DNA of 64,000 bases, taken from contig NZ_CP117866.1 of assembly GCF_028736035.1 (NCBI RefSeq), positions 806,001 to 870,000 on the forward strand, read 5' to 3'. Made by a program: the position numbers and the translations under genes. Positions 1 through 8,135 of the stretch are shown here, piece after piece. The DNA comes from Streptomyces sp. T12 (lineage in GTDB: Bacteria > Actinomycetota > Actinomycetes > Streptomycetales > Streptomycetaceae). The notes below the pieces were generated by a model. That model had not been told where the DNA came from. It ran no database searches and was given only the letters and a program-made list of their open reading frames with translations. The number at the start of each line of letters is the position of its first letter. Position 1 is the first letter of the stretch.

Positions 1-978
1 GACGAAGCGGAGGTAGGGCGGCAGCAGCTCCTCGCAGTCGTCCATGATGAAGACGCGCTTCACATACAGCTGGACGCCGCGCTTGAAGTCCCGCGTGAAC
101 AGGTCGTGCGGGGCGTGCGAGGGGACGAAGAGCAGGGCCTGGTACTCGAAGGTGCCCTCCGCCTGGAGCCGGATCGTCTCCAGCGGCTCGCGCCAGTCGT
201 GGCTGATGTGCTTGTACAGCTCGTGGTACTCGTCGTCCGACACCTCGTCGCGCGAACGCGCCCACAGGGCCTTCATGGAGTTCAGCGTCTCGGCTTCGGC
301 CGGGCTGTCTCCGTCGCCGTCCCCCGCCTCCGGGACCATCCGGATCGGCCAGGTGATGAAGTCCGAGTACCGCTTGACGATCTCCCTGATCTGCCACGGG
401 GAGGTGTAGTCGTGCAGCTGGTTCTCGGGGTCGGCGGGCTTGAGGTGGAGCGTGACGGACGTGCCCTGCGGTGCGTCGTCGGCCGTCTCAAGCGTGTACG
501 TGGCCTCACCGCGCGACGTCCAGCGGGTCCCCTGGCTCTCGCCGGCGCGCCGGGTCACCAGCGTCACCTCGTCCGCCACCATGAAGCCGGAGTAGAAGCC
601 GACGCCGAACTGGCCGATGAGCCCCTCGGCCCCGGCAGCGTCCTTGGCCTCCCGCAGCTCCTTGAGGAACGTCGCCGTTCCCGAGTTGGCGATGGTGCCG
701 ATGAGCTGTCCGACCTCGTCGTACGACATCCCGATGCCGTTGTCCCGCACCGTGAGGGTACGGCCCTCCTTGTCGACGTCGATCTCGATGTGCAGGTCGG
801 ACACATCGGCCTCGAGGGAGTCGTCCCGCAGTTTCTCCAGGCGCAGCTTGTCGAGCGCGTCGGAGGCGTTGGAGACGAGCTCCCGCAGGAAGACATCCTT
901 GTTCGAGTAGACCGAATGGATCATCAGCTGGAGCAGCTGACGGGCCTCTACCTGGAACTCAAACGTCTCGGTCGGCAT
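1..978 (-). CDS. htpG: Molecular chaperone HtpG (Hsp90), 3' end outside window
   Basis: This is the N-terminal 326 codons of a bacterial Hsp90, a cytosolic ATP-driven dimeric chaperone. The GHKL ATPase signatures are all visible: [10 protein letters not shown] near residue 38, [11 protein letters not shown] near 80, and [11 protein letters not shown] near 120. The segment after residue 220 is the start of the middle domain. The family is normally about 620-640 residues, so roughly half of the gene lies beyond the left edge. The ATG at 976-978 opens the typical [17 protein letters not shown]-terminus. No truncation or frameshift is seen within the visible part. The next gene (sortase) runs the same way with a gap of about 100 bp, so co-transcription is possible but not shown. 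Confidence 0.95.
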
Positions 979-1076
979 GGTTCGCGACTACCTCACAGGT
1001 TCAGTCACCGGAACTGGTCGCAGTCACTGTAGGACACGAGGTCTGCGCGGAGTGCCGCGGTGCGGGACAAGGCGGT

Positions 1077-1793
1077 TCAGGCGAGGTGGGCGAAGACCAC
1101 CAGGTTCGCGGTGTAGTCCCTGACCTGCCGGTCGTAGTCCCCCGCGCAGGTGATGAGCCGCACCTGGGCCCGGGGGGTGTCGCCGTACACGCGCCGGCTG
1201 GGGAAGTCGTCCTTGTCGAACATCTCCACGCTGTCGATCACGAAGGACGCCCTGCGCCCGTCGGCCCTCGCGACCTGGAAGCGGTCGCCCTTCTCCAGCT
1301 CGCTCAGGTTCGCGAACACCGCGGCGGACGTCGCGGTGTCGACGTGCCCGGCGATGACCGACGTGCCCGCCTCACCGGGGGAGGCGCCCTTGGCGTACCA
1401 GCCGACGAGGTTGGTGTCGTGGGCCGGTGGGGGTTGGAGCTGGCCCGAACTGCCGATGGCGAGGTCGGTGAAGGGCGCGTCGACCGAGATCTTCGGGATG
1501 AGCAGGCGGGTCGGCCGGGACCGGGGCAGGTGCTTGCCCTCATGCCGGTGGGCGGGCGAGGACGACTCGGCCGCCGGTGGGGCGTGCGGTTCGACCACGG
1601 GTGGAGCGTGCGGCGCGAAGCGGGCGTCGGATGCTTCGTCCCGGCCGCCCGGCAGGGTCACCATCAGCACCATGACGGCGACCGCGCCCCAGAACATCGC
1701 CGCGGCTACGCGCCTTATCCGCCGTGAGGCCACGGAACCGGCATCGCACAGGGCCGGGTCGGCATCGGGGGAAGAGGAACGGCCGGCGGCCAT
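1077..1793 (-). CDS. Class F sortase
   Basis: A 238-residue membrane-anchored sortase (cysteine transpeptidase) that joins surface proteins to the cell wall. One transmembrane helix follows a short basic N-terminus, then a Pro/Ala-rich linker, then the sortase barrel. The catalytic set is visible: His in AGHVDT, Cys216 in a TLxTC-type motif (VRLITC) and Arg225 in QVRDY. The short barrel and the RLLIPKISVDAPF opening fit class F. The ATG at 1793 is preferred over the GTG at 1808, because GAGGTGG stands just before it and nothing resembling a ribosome site precedes the GTG. The gene directly downstream of its likely substrate (1910-2656, same strand, about 115 bp gap) suggests a dedicated pair. 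Confidence 0.88.
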   Translation of the reverse strand: MAAGRSSSPDADPALCDAGSVASRRIRRVAAAMFWGAVAVMVLMVTLPGGRDEASDARFAPHAPPVVEPHAPPAAESSSPAHRHEGKHLPRSRPTRLLIPKISVDAPFTDLAIGSSGQLQPPPAHDTNLVGWYAKGASPGEAGTSVIAGHVDTATSAAVFANLSELEKGDRFQVARADGRRASFVIDSVEMFDKDDFPSRRVYGDTPRAQVRLITCAGDYDRQVRDYTANLVVFAHLA

Positions 1794-1909
1794 CGGGCAC
1801 CACCTCACTCGGGCACGGCAGCGGACACAACACAGGGGAAGGGGAGCGGGGCCGCCGCGACGCGCGGCGCACGTGCGGCGGCCACAGCGGTTATGGCGTG
1901 CGGCATGGG

Positions 1910-2656
1910 TCAGGCCACGGATCCGGATGCCTTCTTGCGACGCAGCGCGTACAGGCCGGTACCGGCGACCGCCAGCGCGGCCACCCCGCCGGTGGTGACA
2001 CCCGGCGAGGCGAGGCCGCCGCCTCCGGTGTGCATCCCGCCGTGCGGCTTGCCGTGGTCATCACCCCAGGAGTCCTCGTGGTCACCGCCCCACGAGTCCT
2101 TGTCGTGGTCGTCTTCCTTCCAGGACCCCTTGTCGTGGTCGCCGCCCCAGGAGTCCTCCTCGTGCCCGCCGTCCTTGCTCCGGTAGGTGTCGGGGTCGTG
2201 CTTGGGGTCCTTGGCGCCGCCCCAGTCGTCGTCGTTGTTGACGGCGGCCAGCGCTCCGCCACCGGTGTGGATCCCGCCGCGAGGCTCCTCGTGCTTGCTC
2301 TCCTCGTCGTGCTTACCGCCGTCCTCGTGCTTACCGCCGTCCTCGTGCTTGCCCCCCTCGTCGTGCTTGCCCCCCTCGTCGTGCTTGCCTTCCTTGTCGT
2401 GCTTGCCTTCCTTGTCGGGCTTCGGGTCCTTGGACCCGCCCCAGTCGGAGTCGTCATCGGTGACGGCGGCCAGCGCTCCGCCACCCGTGTGGATCCCGCC
2501 GTGAGGCGCGTCGTGCTTGCCCTCCTTGTCGTGCTCCTTGCTGTAGGAATTGTCTTCGTGGTCCCAGTCACCCGCCGTAACGGCGTAGGCTGCGGGCGCG
2601 ATCGCCAGTGCGGCCGTGGCCGTCGCGGTGGCGATCAGCATGCGGACAGAGCGCAT
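1910..2656 (-). CDS. Secreted His/Asp/Glu-rich protein with three HTGGG motifs and C-terminal membrane anchor; likely sortase substrate
   Basis: A 248-residue exported protein. Residues 1-25 form a signal peptide ending AYA. The body is almost all Asp, Glu, Lys, His and Gly. Residues 85-124 are hexapeptide repeats of the KHDEGG type, and 168-201 hold SWGGDH-type repeats. The motif GGIHTGGGALA occurs at 53-63 and 127-137, and again as GGMHTGGGGLA at 206-216. The last copy is followed by a hydrophobic segment (about 219-238) and a RRKK tail, the layout of a cell-wall sorting signal, yet there is no LPxTG. Its place beside a class F sortase suggests that the HTGGG motif is the sorting signal (inference). 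The many His and acidic residues could bind metal ions. No named family is recognised. Confidence 0.75.
   Translation of the reverse strand: MRSVRMLIATATATAALAIAPAAYAVTAGDWDHEDNSYSKEHDKEGKHDAPHGGIHTGGGALAAVTDDDSDWGGSKDPKPDKEGKHDKEGKHDEGGKHDEGGKHEDGGKHEDGGKHDEESKHEEPRGGIHTGGGALAAVNNDDDWGGAKDPKHDPDTYRSKDGGHEEDSWGGDHDKGSWKEDDHDKDSWGGDHEDSWGDDHGKPHGGMHTGGGGLASPGVTTGGVAALAVAGTGLYALRRKKASGSVA
2285..2404 (-). repeat. 18-bp coding tandem repeats (KHDEGG-type hexapeptides)
   Basis: About six and a half consecutive 18-bp units encode KHDKEG, KHDEGG (twice), KHEDGG (twice), KHDEES and a partial KHEE. Some neighbouring units are identical or nearly so at DNA level, which suggests expansion by slippage or recombination. 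Confidence 0.85.
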
Positions 2657-2970
2657 AGGTGAGTCCTTCCGTCACGGCCTGGGCGGCTGACGCTTCATCA
2701 CCACTGGAGCCAGACCTTGACGTGATCCACCGTCAGCCATTCCTTCCGGTCGCACCATTCAGGGCGTTCACTCGGGTTACGACCCCACCCCGACGGCCGT
2801 ATGGCGACGCCCCCCTCGCGTGCGAAAAGCCGTGTTGACCTGCAGAGGTTTACCTCGCCCGGAAGTGGTGAGACGCGGGGGATGTCTCAGCGCATCGTCA
2901 CAGCCGTTACTCCCGAAAGACGCGTCCGCGAGCGCGCGGACTTCCCGCGTGGTGCCCAGGGGGCCGTGTG
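2657..2970. other. Divergent intergenic region with a possible 30-codon leader ORF
   Basis: This gap separates the HTGGG protein (leftward) from the acyltransferase (rightward) and must hold both promoters. A small ORF starts with ATG at 2882, opens MSQRIVTAVTPERR and ends with TGA at 2972-2974, overlapping the GTG start at 2971 in a GTGA arrangement. The ribosome site ahead of the ATG is only moderate. Whether the peptide is made is unknown. No clear hairpin or tandem repeat is seen in the rest. Confidence 0.3.
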
Positions 2971-4074
2971 GTGAGCGGGTCGGTGGACACCGCTCCCGTT
3001 CGCGCCACACCGCTGCCACCTGCGCCTTCGAAGCAGCGGGACGCGTTCTTCGACAATGTCAAGTACGCGGCGATCGTGCTGGTGGCGGTGGGCCATGCGT
3101 GGGAGCCGCTGCGTGACGGCAGCCGGACGGTCAGCGCGCTGTACATGCTCGTGTACGCCTTCCACATGCCGGCCTTCATCGTCATATCGGGATACTTCTC
3201 CCGCGGCTTCGACGGCCGCCCGGGACAGCTCAAGCGCCTGCTGACCGGTCTCGTCGTCCCGTACGTCGTCTTCGAGACGGCGTACACCCTGTTCACCCGG
3301 TGGACCGACCAGGAGCCGGACCGGCCGATCAGCCTGCTGGACCCGCTGTATCTGACGTGGTTCCTGGCGGCGCTGTTCCTGTGGCGGCTCACCACCCCGC
3401 TGTGGCAGCGGGTGCGTCTGCCGGTGCCGCTCGCGCTCGTCGTGGCGATGCTGGCCACCCTGTCGTCGTCCATCGGCAACGACCTCGATCTTCAGCGCAC
3501 CCTGCAGTTCCTGCCGTACTTCGTGCTGGGTCTGTCGCTGAAGCCGGAGCACTTCCGGCTGGTCCGCCGCCGCTCGGTGCGGATCGCGGCCGTGCCCGTG
3601 TGCGCGGGCGCGTTCGTGGTGGCGTACTGGGCGGTGCCACGGATGACCGGCGGCTGGTTCTACCACCGCGACAGCGCCGAGCAGCTGGGCGCGCCCGCGT
3701 GGTACGGGGTCGTGATGACACCGGTCCTGTTCGCCTGCTCGCTGGTGCTGGTGGCCTGCTTCCTCGCCTGGGTGCCCGGGCGGCGGATGTGGTGCACCGT
3801 GCTGGGGGCGGGGACGCTGTACGGCTATCTGCTGCACGGCTTCGTGGCCCAGGGCGCCAAGTTCTGGGGCTGGTACGACCCCGTCTGGGTCCAGCGCCCG
3901 CTCGGCGCGGTCGTCGTCACCGTCGTCGCCGCCGTGGTCGTGACCCTGCTGTGCACCCCGCCCGTCCGGCGTGTCCTGCGCTTCGTGGTGGAGCCGGACC
4001 TGCGCTGGCTCTTCCGGCGGGACGCGCCGGGCACGACGGAACCGGTCCGCGACCGGGCCGCCGTACGCGGATGA
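2971..4074 (+). CDS. Membrane acyltransferase (acyltransferase-3 / fucose 4-O-acetylase-like)
   Basis: A 367-residue integral membrane protein with about ten predicted helices. The N-terminal stretch DNVKYAAIVLVAVGHAWEPL contains the early His of the acyltransferase-3 family (around residue 40), and the following YAFHMPAFIVISGYFSRGF is typical of fucose 4-O-acetylase-like members. These enzymes move O-acyl groups onto sugars or lipids at the membrane; the substrate here is unknown. GTG codons at 2968 and 2971 are adjacent. The second is preferred because it overlaps the stop of a small upstream ORF (GTGA) and AGGGGGCC lies just before it. It ends 8 bp from the convergent TetR gene. Confidence 0.85.
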   Translation: MSGSVDTAPVRATPLPPAPSKQRDAFFDNVKYAAIVLVAVGHAWEPLRDGSRTVSALYMLVYAFHMPAFIVISGYFSRGFDGRPGQLKRLLTGLVVPYVVFETAYTLFTRWTDQEPDRPISLLDPLYLTWFLAALFLWRLTTPLWQRVRLPVPLALVVAMLATLSSSIGNDLDLQRTLQFLPYFVLGLSLKPEHFRLVRRRSVRIAAVPVCAGAFVVAYWAVPRMTGGWFYHRDSAEQLGAPAWYGVVMTPVLFACSLVLVACFLAWVPGRRMWCTVLGAGTLYGYLLHGFVAQGAKFWGWYDPVWVQRPLGAVVVTVVAAVVVTLLCTPPVRRVLRFVVEPDLRWLFRRDAPGTTEPVRDRAAVRG

Positions 4075-4082
4075 CCTCCCCG

Positions 4083-4679
4083 TCAGCTCTCGCGTACCAG
4101 CCCGGCGATGTGCGCGATGACCGTGTCGAGGGTGTCGTTCCAGGCCGCCTCGTCGCCGAGCACGAGGAAGTTGAGGGTCAGCCCGTCGGTCATGGCAGCC
4201 AGGTAGCGGGCCAGGACGGGGACGGGCACGTGGAGCCGGAGGCCCATGGTGTGTCGCAGCTGGTCGATGAGCTCGGCGTACGTGTCGGCGTACAGCTCGT
4301 ACTGCCGGCGGGCCAGATGCTCGAAGCCGGGCTGGCGCAGGGCGTACTGGGTCAGCTCGTAGGTGAGCATGTGCTCGTCCGGGTGGGCGCGCACATGGTC
4401 CCAGTACGCCTGGTAGCCGGCCCGGACGGTCTCCTCGAGGGTGGCTCGGGGCCGTAGCGCCTCCTTCACCACCGTCACGTAGTGCTCGGTGATGGTCGTG
4501 ATGACGGACTCGATCAGCTCCTGCTTGGAGTCGAAGCAGTAGTGGAAGACGCTCAGCGAGACGCCTGCCTCGGCGGCGATGGACCGGGTCGTCGTCCTGG
4601 GGACGCCGTCCCGGCTCATCGCCCTGATCGCCGCCTCGGTGAGCTGTCGCCGCCGCTCGGCGGACGGCAACCGTGCCAT
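4083..4679 (-). CDS. TetR-family transcriptional regulator
   Basis: A 198-residue regulator. The N-terminal helix-turn-helix runs through RTTTRSIAAEAGVSLSVFHY with the usual continuation to a KQEL helix near residue 50. The C-terminal half is the variable ligand-binding and dimer domain. An upstream in-frame extension to 4775 exists but would run back into the preceding gene, and the protein beginning MARLPSAERRRQL at 4679 matches the family's normal start. The start lies only 19 bp downstream of the M19-like peptidase stop, so the two are probably one transcript, with the regulator perhaps controlling the operon. The ligand is unknown. Confidence 0.88.
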   Translation of the reverse strand: MARLPSAERRRQLTEAAIRAMSRDGVPRTTTRSIAAEAGVSLSVFHYCFDSKQELIESVITTITEHYVTVVKEALRPRATLEETVRAGYQAYWDHVRAHPDEHMLTYELTQYALRQPGFEHLARRQYELYADTYAELIDQLRHTMGLRLHVPVPVLARYLAAMTDGLTLNFLVLGDEAAWNDTLDTVIAHIAGLVRES

Positions 4680-4698
4680 GGGGCCCCTCTCGTGGGTG

Positions 4699-6807
4699 TC
4701 AGCTGCTGTGGACGCCGACCTCGTAGAGGGAGTAGCCCCAGTCGGTGCCGCGGTCCAGTCCCTGGATGCGTACATACCTCGCCGGTGTGCCGGTGAACCT
4801 GGCCGTGTCCAGGCCGCCGTCGCCGGATGTCGTGGACCAGGCGGTCTGCCAGTTCACGCCGTCGGTGGAGAGCTCGATGCGGTACGACTTGCCGTACGCG
4901 CGCTCCCAGTCGAGGGTGACCCGCTTGACCAGGTGGGTGGACCCGAGGTCGACCTTGTACCACTGGTCGTCGCTCCAGCCGCTGGCCCAGCGGGTGCCGC
5001 TGTCGCTGTCGGCGGCCCGGTGCGGCTGGTAGCTGGTGAACAGGCTCCACTCCGAGGAGCTCGCCGATGTGGTCGTGCCGCTCGCGAGGTTCACCCCGGC
5101 CTGGTGGGTCTCGGAGGCCGCCCAGGTGTCGAGGTAGGACTCGGCGCCCCGGAAGAGGTCGTCGACCACGTCCTGGCCGCCGACCCGGCGGATGTCCTCG
5201 ATCCAGTCCGGGACCAGGCCGTAGTGGGCGGCGCCGTCGGTGTTCAGGTCCCAGGTGCGCTCGCCGGTGGTCTGCCGGTCGATGACGGAGCCGCCGTCGA
5301 CGCTCTTGAAGGGGTACGTGACCTTGTTGGGGGCGTCGGCTCCGCGCGGTCCCGGCCAGCCTCCGACGCCGTTCATGTCGGTGCCGTAGCCGTAGCCCAC
5401 GCCGTGCTTGTCGCGCAGGGCCTCGGTGCGCTTCGCCTCCGCGACGAAGCCCTCGGAGCCGTGCATGTACTGGGCGATGAAGCCGCCGAGGCCGTAGACC
5501 CGTTCGGTCCAGTCCAGGTCCATCCAGCTGTGCGAGGAGAGCACGCCGGGGTAGGACGCGGACTCGAAGATGTCGAGCACCCGGCCGGTGGCCTTGACGC
5601 TCATGTGGTCGATCTCCAGCATCATCTTGCGTTTCATCATGCCGCGCACGGCGTACTCACCGAGTTCGGTGAGCCCCCGGACGTTGCACTGGGCGTCCGC
5701 GTTGTACGAGGGGACCTCCACGCCCGCCGGGAGCTTCTGCTCGGCTTCGGCCGCCGAGGCGTTGCCGATGGGGTTGTCGTGCTGCGGGCCCTTGCACGTC
5801 TCGGTCTTCCAGAAGGTGCCGGTCGACAGGAACTGGCCGACGTTGATGGCCGTTCCGAGCCCGCCGGAGTCGAAGCGGACCCCGCACAGGGCGTTGTCGA
5901 ACTTGTGGCACAGGAACATGCTGCGCACGCCGAGCGCGTACAGCTCGTCCAGGCCCTTGTCGATGTCGGCCTTGCTGCACTGGCCGATGTCCAGGATCTG
6001 CTTGCAGCCGAAGGGCTCGGAGGTCTCGACGCCGAGGATGACCGCCAGCTTGCCCTGTTCGACGACCTCACGGGCCTGCGCGCTGTCGGTGACGATCCGG
6101 AACCAGCCCTTGCCCGTGCCGCCGTACATCTTGTCGATGAAGGCCTGCATGTCGTACGTCAGCTTGGCCTGCAGCCGGATGGACGTCATCTCGTCGCAGC
6201 TGCGGTCCTTGAAGAAGTACACGGAGCAGATCACGCCGTTGGTGACGAGGTCGTTGACCAGCACCCGCTGACCGCCGCGCCAGGCCCGCTCCACCCAGGC
6301 GTAGTAGTTCTGCTGGTGGGTCAGCGAGTCGTGCGCGGGCCAGTCCTTGAAGGTGGGCCAGCCGACCGGGTCGTGCTTGCCGTCACCGCCGTTGGTGATG
6401 AAGTCGAAGATCGCGAGAGAGCCGTCGGGGTAGTGCTCGGGGCAGTCCTTGAGAGCGTCGGCGACGCCCTGCTCGGAGAACGGCTTTCCGCAGATCAGGC
6501 GGCCGCCGAAGGCCTCGTTGGAGAAGATGTGGTCGTGCGCGTCCACGAAGCCGCGCACTTCGCCCTTGGCGTTGGCGCCGGTGAAGGGCTCCCCCGTGAC
6601 ATTGACCTGCGAGTCCGGGGCGGGCCGTGCGGTCGGGTTCCACCAGTCGGTTCCGGCCGCCGAGCTCGGCGTGGGGCCGAGCGCGACGGACAGCACGAGC
6701 AGGAGGAGCGACACCACGGTGACGTGCTTGCGTCGGCGGTACGGGCGTCCGGCAGTGGTCACAGCCCACGTCCCTCGGTCGGCGGGATGGCGGGGTCGGC
6801 TTGTCAT
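4699..6807 (-). CDS. Secreted membrane-dipeptidase-like (M19) metallohydrolase with C-terminal discoidin domain
   Basis: A 702-residue exported protein. A basic region and hydrophobic core (about residues 25-50) form the signal peptide. The catalytic part (about 75-560) has the M19-like set DAHDHIF near residue 89, EIDHMS in the middle, SSHSWMD near 425 and GYGTDMNG near 480, where classical renal dipeptidases have GSDFDG. The last 130 residues are a discoidin / F5-8 type C galactose-binding domain (SGWSDDQWYKVDLGS), likely to hold the enzyme on glycans or cell wall. Several Cys suggest disulfides. A GTG at 6762, preceded by GAGGGA, is an alternative start that would remove 15 residues but keep the signal peptide. 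The substrate is unknown; a peptide or amide is likely from the family. Confidence 0.8.
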   Translation of the reverse strand: MTSRPRHPADRGTWAVTTAGRPYRRRKHVTVVSLLLLVLSVALGPTPSSAAGTDWWNPTARPAPDSQVNVTGEPFTGANAKGEVRGFVDAHDHIFSNEAFGGRLICGKPFSEQGVADALKDCPEHYPDGSLAIFDFITNGGDGKHDPVGWPTFKDWPAHDSLTHQQNYYAWVERAWRGGQRVLVNDLVTNGVICSVYFFKDRSCDEMTSIRLQAKLTYDMQAFIDKMYGGTGKGWFRIVTDSAQAREVVEQGKLAVILGVETSEPFGCKQILDIGQCSKADIDKGLDELYALGVRSMFLCHKFDNALCGVRFDSGGLGTAINVGQFLSTGTFWKTETCKGPQHDNPIGNASAAEAEQKLPAGVEVPSYNADAQCNVRGLTELGEYAVRGMMKRKMMLEIDHMSVKATGRVLDIFESASYPGVLSSHSWMDLDWTERVYGLGGFIAQYMHGSEGFVAEAKRTEALRDKHGVGYGYGTDMNGVGGWPGPRGADAPNKVTYPFKSVDGGSVIDRQTTGERTWDLNTDGAAHYGLVPDWIEDIRRVGGQDVVDDLFRGAESYLDTWAASETHQAGVNLASGTTTSASSSEWSLFTSYQPHRAADSDSGTRWASGWSDDQWYKVDLGSTHLVKRVTLDWERAYGKSYRIELSTDGVNWQTAWSTTSGDGGLDTARFTGTPARYVRIQGLDRGTDWGYSLYEVGVHSS

Positions 6808-6933
6808 GACCTCGCAAGATGTGCGACGAGGATGGCCACTACCGCGTTACGAGTCAAGAGTCCGGGACAGATGACCTACTGGCCGGAACTGGTTGAACTG
6901 CCTGAAGGGCTTGAACTGCTGACGGGAAGTCGT

Positions 6934-7710
6934 TCACACCGCATGGGTGACCCGGATCTTGGACTGGCCGTGCGGGAGCTCCTCCCAGTCCGCCATGAAG
7001 CGGGCGTGCAGGCCGTGCTTCGCTGCCAGCGCCAGCAGGGTCTCGGTGCGGTAGTAGAAGTCCTCCCGCAGGACGTGGTGTTCCTCGCCCTCGGTGCGGT
7101 CGAAGGTGAAGTCGAACCAGCCGCCGGGTGCCAGTACCCGGCCGATGTTGGCCAGGCACTCCTCGATGACCGGCAGCGGTGAGTGCGAGAAGACACTGTG
7201 CGCGTGCACCACGTCGAAGTGGGCGTCGGGCAGGAACCGCAGCGTCAGGTCGCGCACCGGGGTCAGCGTGGGCAGGCGCTGCTGCAGGCCCATCTCCGCG
7301 ACGGTGTCCTGTGCGGCGAAGAGGATGTCGGGCGAGATGTCGATGCCGTAGTAGTGGCCGGGTTCCAGGTGGCGGATGAACCGCCAGCCGCCCCGCAGGT
7401 TGCCGCAACCGATCTCCAGCATCCGGTGCCCGGAAAGTAGGCCATGGCCGACGAGGTAGTCGAACTGCATCGCCCCGAGCGCCAGCCACCGTTCGCGGCT
7501 GTGGCTGCCGACCGCCGCGTCCGGGTCGGCCCGGGTGTCGGAGCGCATCACGGCGCGGTAGTAGGAGACGTGGTCCGGGTGGCGGCGGCGCAGCCACATG
7601 TCCCGGGCGGTGCGGGCCAGATGGCGGGGCACGCGGTCGGGGTGGCGCAGGGCGTAGGCGAGGCGGTGGCCGAGGGCGGAGCGGTTGACGGTGAGGTTCT
7701 TGGCCGGCAT
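6934..7710 (-). CDS. Class I SAM-dependent methyltransferase
   Basis: A 258-residue soluble protein. The SAM-binding motif I is MLEIGCGNLRGG, followed by an acidic motif II at YYGIDIS and a motif IV region at FDVVHAHSVFSH. The N-terminal 90 residues are Arg/His-rich and carry no recognised domain. The ATG at 7710 has a strong GGGAGG eight bases upstream and is chosen over a longer in-frame start at 7773. The substrate is not predictable. It is separated from the M19-like gene by about 125 bp on the same strand. Confidence 0.85.
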   Translation of the reverse strand: MPAKNLTVNRSALGHRLAYALRHPDRVPRHLARTARDMWLRRRHPDHVSYYRAVMRSDTRADPDAAVGSHSRERWLALGAMQFDYLVGHGLLSGHRMLEIGCGNLRGGWRFIRHLEPGHYYGIDISPDILFAAQDTVAEMGLQQRLPTLTPVRDLTLRFLPDAHFDVVHAHSVFSHSPLPVIEECLANIGRVLAPGGWFDFTFDRTEGEEHHVLREDFYYRTETLLALAAKHGLHARFMADWEELPHGQSKIRVTHAV

Positions 7711-7797
7711 GGGTGGTGCCTCCCTGGGGTCGCGGTACCACCGAGGATGCTCAACCGGGGGGCGCGGCGCCACAGGTGGGGGCCGGCGGACACGAGG

Positions 7798-8053
7798 TGG
7801 TCGTCGACGAGCGGCATGTGGCGCCGGGACGGGACTGGGCGTCCGGATACACCGAACTCCGGTGTGCCGACGGGCAGTTCCTCGTCGGCTGCAGGGTCCG
7901 CGGCTCCGCCGTCTCCGCCGCCCTGTACGCGGCCGCCCCAGCTGGGAGGCTCGGCACGAGCGGCCGTACGGTGTGGTTCGACCGGGGCGGCGGCGACCGG
8001 GGCTCGGGGCGTCCCGGACCCCGGACGCGCTGTACCGCCGAAAGCTGAGCTGA
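7798..8053 (+). pseudogene. Probable decayed secreted-protein gene fragment (frameshift and internal deletion)
   Basis: The gap between the methyltransferase and the CPBP gene contains sequence that reads like protein rather than a shadow frame. One frame gives VVVDERHVAPGRDWASGYTE and then a Cys/Tyr/Phe-containing stretch ending TVWFDRGGG (about 7798-7995). The next frame gives ASRTPDALYRRKLS and then a stop at 8051-8053. The two parts look like the beginning and end of one exported Streptomyces protein with the middle lost. There is no intact start or signal peptide. An inverted repeat ACACCG-N5-CGGTGT lies at 7849-7865. The family identity comes from memory of similar proteins, so confidence is low. 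Confidence 0.4.
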
Positions 8054-8135
8054 AGCGCCTCAGGCGGACGGACACGGCCGCGGACGGGAGGGGTGCTTCG
8101 ACGGCAGGAGCGCGGCGGGGGATGCTGGAACCCGG

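Noticed and set aside
106..1032. Long rightward open frame over htpG
   Set aside because: It is the antisense shadow of a clear Hsp90 reading frame with no recognisable protein motifs.
1891..2662. Long frames in other phases over the HTGGG protein
   Set aside because: The 18-bp repeats keep all six frames open; only one frame has a signal peptide and C-terminal anchor.
4579..7182. 867-codon rightward frame
   Set aside because: It is antisense to the M19-like peptidase; composition is Val/Gly/Ala/Asp-rich without domains, typical of high-GC shadow frames.
7849..7865. ACACCG-N5-CGGTGT as a regulatory operator
   Set aside because: It falls inside the decayed gene and is not close to either neighbouring start.
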